NCBI GenBank assembly: GCA_018970165.1
Contig: JAGWWZ010000036.1
Coordinates: 1-34,812 of the forward strand
DNA from: Planctomycetota bacterium
GTDB taxonomy: Bacteria; Planctomycetota; Planctomycetia; Pirellulales; Pirellulaceae
Direction: 5' to 3'
DNA length: 34,812 bases
Below the pieces are notes generated by a model. It did no database searches. It was not told where the DNA came from and saw only the letters and a list, made by a program, of their open reading frames with translations. The first letter of the stretch is position 1; each line of letters starts with the position of its first letter. Shown here one piece after another: positions 33,799 to 34,812 of this stretch. A program made the position numbers and the translations under genes.

Positions 33799-34812
33799 TT
33801 AGCGGCGATCGCCACCTCGGCTTCGGGGACGTCCACCGCCGCCACCGCCGCCACCGCCACCGCCGCCACCGCCACCCCCTCGGCCGCCGCGACGTCGGAA
33901 GCCATCTCGTCCGCCGCCACCCCCTCGGTCGTCGCCGCCGCGTGGACGTCGATCGCCGCGATCTCCTCGGTCGCCTCGTTCGGGCCGATCGCCTGCTGGT
34001 CGCTCGGCATCATCGTCCAAACCGAAGTCATCATCGCCGGGAGCTTCTTCGGTGGCGACATCGTCTTCGATACCGAGTTCCTCGAGAGCGCGGCGACGAG
34101 AGAGTTTCACGCGGTCATGGTCATCGATGTCGATGACTAAGACTTTCATCGGGTCGCCGACTCGGCAAACGGTGTCGACGCTGGCAACGTAACCATTGGA
34201 CAGTTCGCTGATGTGGCACAGTCCATCTTTGCCAGGAAGGATTTCTACAAAGGCGCCGAAGTCGCGGATGCTGGTGACGACACCATCATAGATCTTGCCG
34301 ATCTGGACGGTGGCGGTGCATGCCTCAACGCGGGATAGAGCGGCGCGGGCGGAGTCCGCATCGTTGCTGGCTACCGTTACGTTGCCTTCGTCGTCCACAT
34401 CGATGGTGGCTCCGGTGTCTTCTTGGATCGAACGGATGTTCTTTCCGCCGGGACCGATCAGCAAGCCGATCTTATCCGGATCGATCTTGGTGCGGAGCAG
34501 ACGCGGTGCGTAGCGGCTGATTTCGCTACGAGGCCGGGGGATGCATGTCAGCATCTTGCGGAGGATTTCCATCCGAGCTTCCTTGGCTTGCTTCAGCGTG
34601 GAGCGAATGATTTCTTCGCTGATGCCGTCGATCTTTAGGTCGAGCTGAATGCCTGTGATGCCGTTCTGGGTTCCCGCGATCTTGAAGTCCATATCGCCGT
34701 GATGATCTTCATCGCCGAGGATGTCAGTCAGCAGAACGAATCGATCATCTTTCTCGCGGACCAGACCGATACTGATGCCAGCCACCGGGTTGGTGATCGG
34801 TACGCCAGCGGC
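33799..34812 (-). CDS. pnp: polyribonucleotide nucleotidyltransferase (PNPase), 3' part
   Basis: The gene runs off the window at 34812; 337 C-terminal residues are seen. They hold the end of the second RNase PH core (AGVPITNPVAGISIGL, DILGDEDHHGDMDFKIAGT), with the catalytic-site acidic residues of DHHGDMD. A KH domain (KIGLLIGPGGKNIRSIQEDTG) and an S1 domain (GKIYDGVVTSIRDFGAFVEI, GLCHISELS) follow. PNPase is the phosphorolytic 3'-5' exoribonuclease of RNA turnover. After S1 comes an unusual tail of about 90 residues: an acidic part, Arg/Gly/Asp repeats (RGDRGDRGDRRPRGG) and a run of 16 glycines. Such RGG-like tails bind RNA in other proteins. Confidence 0.96.
   Translation of the reverse strand, partial: AAGVPITNPVAGISIGLVREKDDRFVLLTDILGDEDHHGDMDFKIAGTQNGITGIQLDLKIDGISEEIIRSTLKQAKEARMEILRKMLTCIPRPRSEISRYAPRLLRTKIDPDKIGLLIGPGGKNIRSIQEDTGATIDVDDEGNVTVASNDADSARAALSRVEACTATVQIGKIYDGVVTSIRDFGAFVEILPGKDGLCHISELSNGYVASVDTVCRVGDPMKVLVIDIDDHDRVKLSRRRALEELGIEDDVATEEAPGDDDFGLDDDAERPAGDRPERGDRGDRGDRRPRGGDDRGGGGGRDGFRRRGGRGGGGGGGGGGGGGGGGRPRSRGGDRR
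33816..33936 (-). repeat. glycine-codon microsatellite-like repeat in the pnp tail
   Basis: A dense run of GGC/GGT codons (seen on the plus strand as CCGCCACCGCCG-type repeats) encodes 16 consecutive glycines between RGGRG and RPRSRGG. Trinucleotide runs of this kind can change length by slippage, in steps that keep the frame. Confidence 0.75.

Overview
The window looks like a chromosomal segment from a planctomycete, most likely Pirellulaceae. The evidence is the gene content: a large two-domain formylglycine-type sulfatase, a BBP7-like outer-membrane barrel, a locus linking an ECF sigma factor to a Ser/Thr kinase, an FHA-like protein of a type common in this phylum, a BamA system with a proline-rich linker, and several exported proteins of unknown function. 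This assignment rests on recognising families by eye. No database was searched. No phage, transposon, CRISPR array or plasmid gene was seen. No gene-free stretch exceeds 300 bases; the largest gaps are about 285 bp (28282-28566), 277 bp (30025-30301) and 251 bp (11046-11296).

Layout. 67-148 (-) is tRNA-Ser(GGA). 272-1303 (+) is a medium-chain dehydrogenase that overlaps tail to tail with a large exported TPR-like protein (1287-4064, -). Then, all on the minus strand, come a double sulfatase (4183-6963), isoleucyl-tRNA synthetase (7102-10566) and a very acidic protein just upstream of ileS (10590-11045). From 11297 to 16973 (+) lies a signalling locus: a membrane-anchored coiled-coil protein, a double FHA-like protein, a Ser/Thr kinase with a multi-spanning C-terminus, a bitopic membrane protein and an ECF sigma factor. 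The last three are joined by ATGA overlaps.

17004-24318 (-) reads, in transcription order, Fur-family regulator, five-POTRA protein, BamA-type barrel protein, scpA and a GlnE-like protein. Here the usual single BamA polypeptide is divided into two genes, each with its own export signal. The GlnE-like protein lacks the catalytic carboxylates in both nucleotidyltransferase domains. 24553-27629 (+) is a compact run of a polytopic membrane protein, ogt, a small membrane protein and a NagX/HGSNAT-like membrane acyltransferase.

27694-28281 (-) is an exported protein, followed divergently by the BBP7-like barrel (28567-30024, +) and a small basic protein (30302-30574, +) with a clear intrinsic terminator. 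The final part, all minus, holds an RsmC/RlmG-like methyltransferase translationally coupled to an upstream S9 peptidase, and the 3' end of pnp with a long glycine-rich tail.

The strongest candidates for undescribed biology are the coiled-coil/FHA/kinase/membrane/ECF locus, the fission of BamA, and the apparently catalytically dead GlnE homologue.
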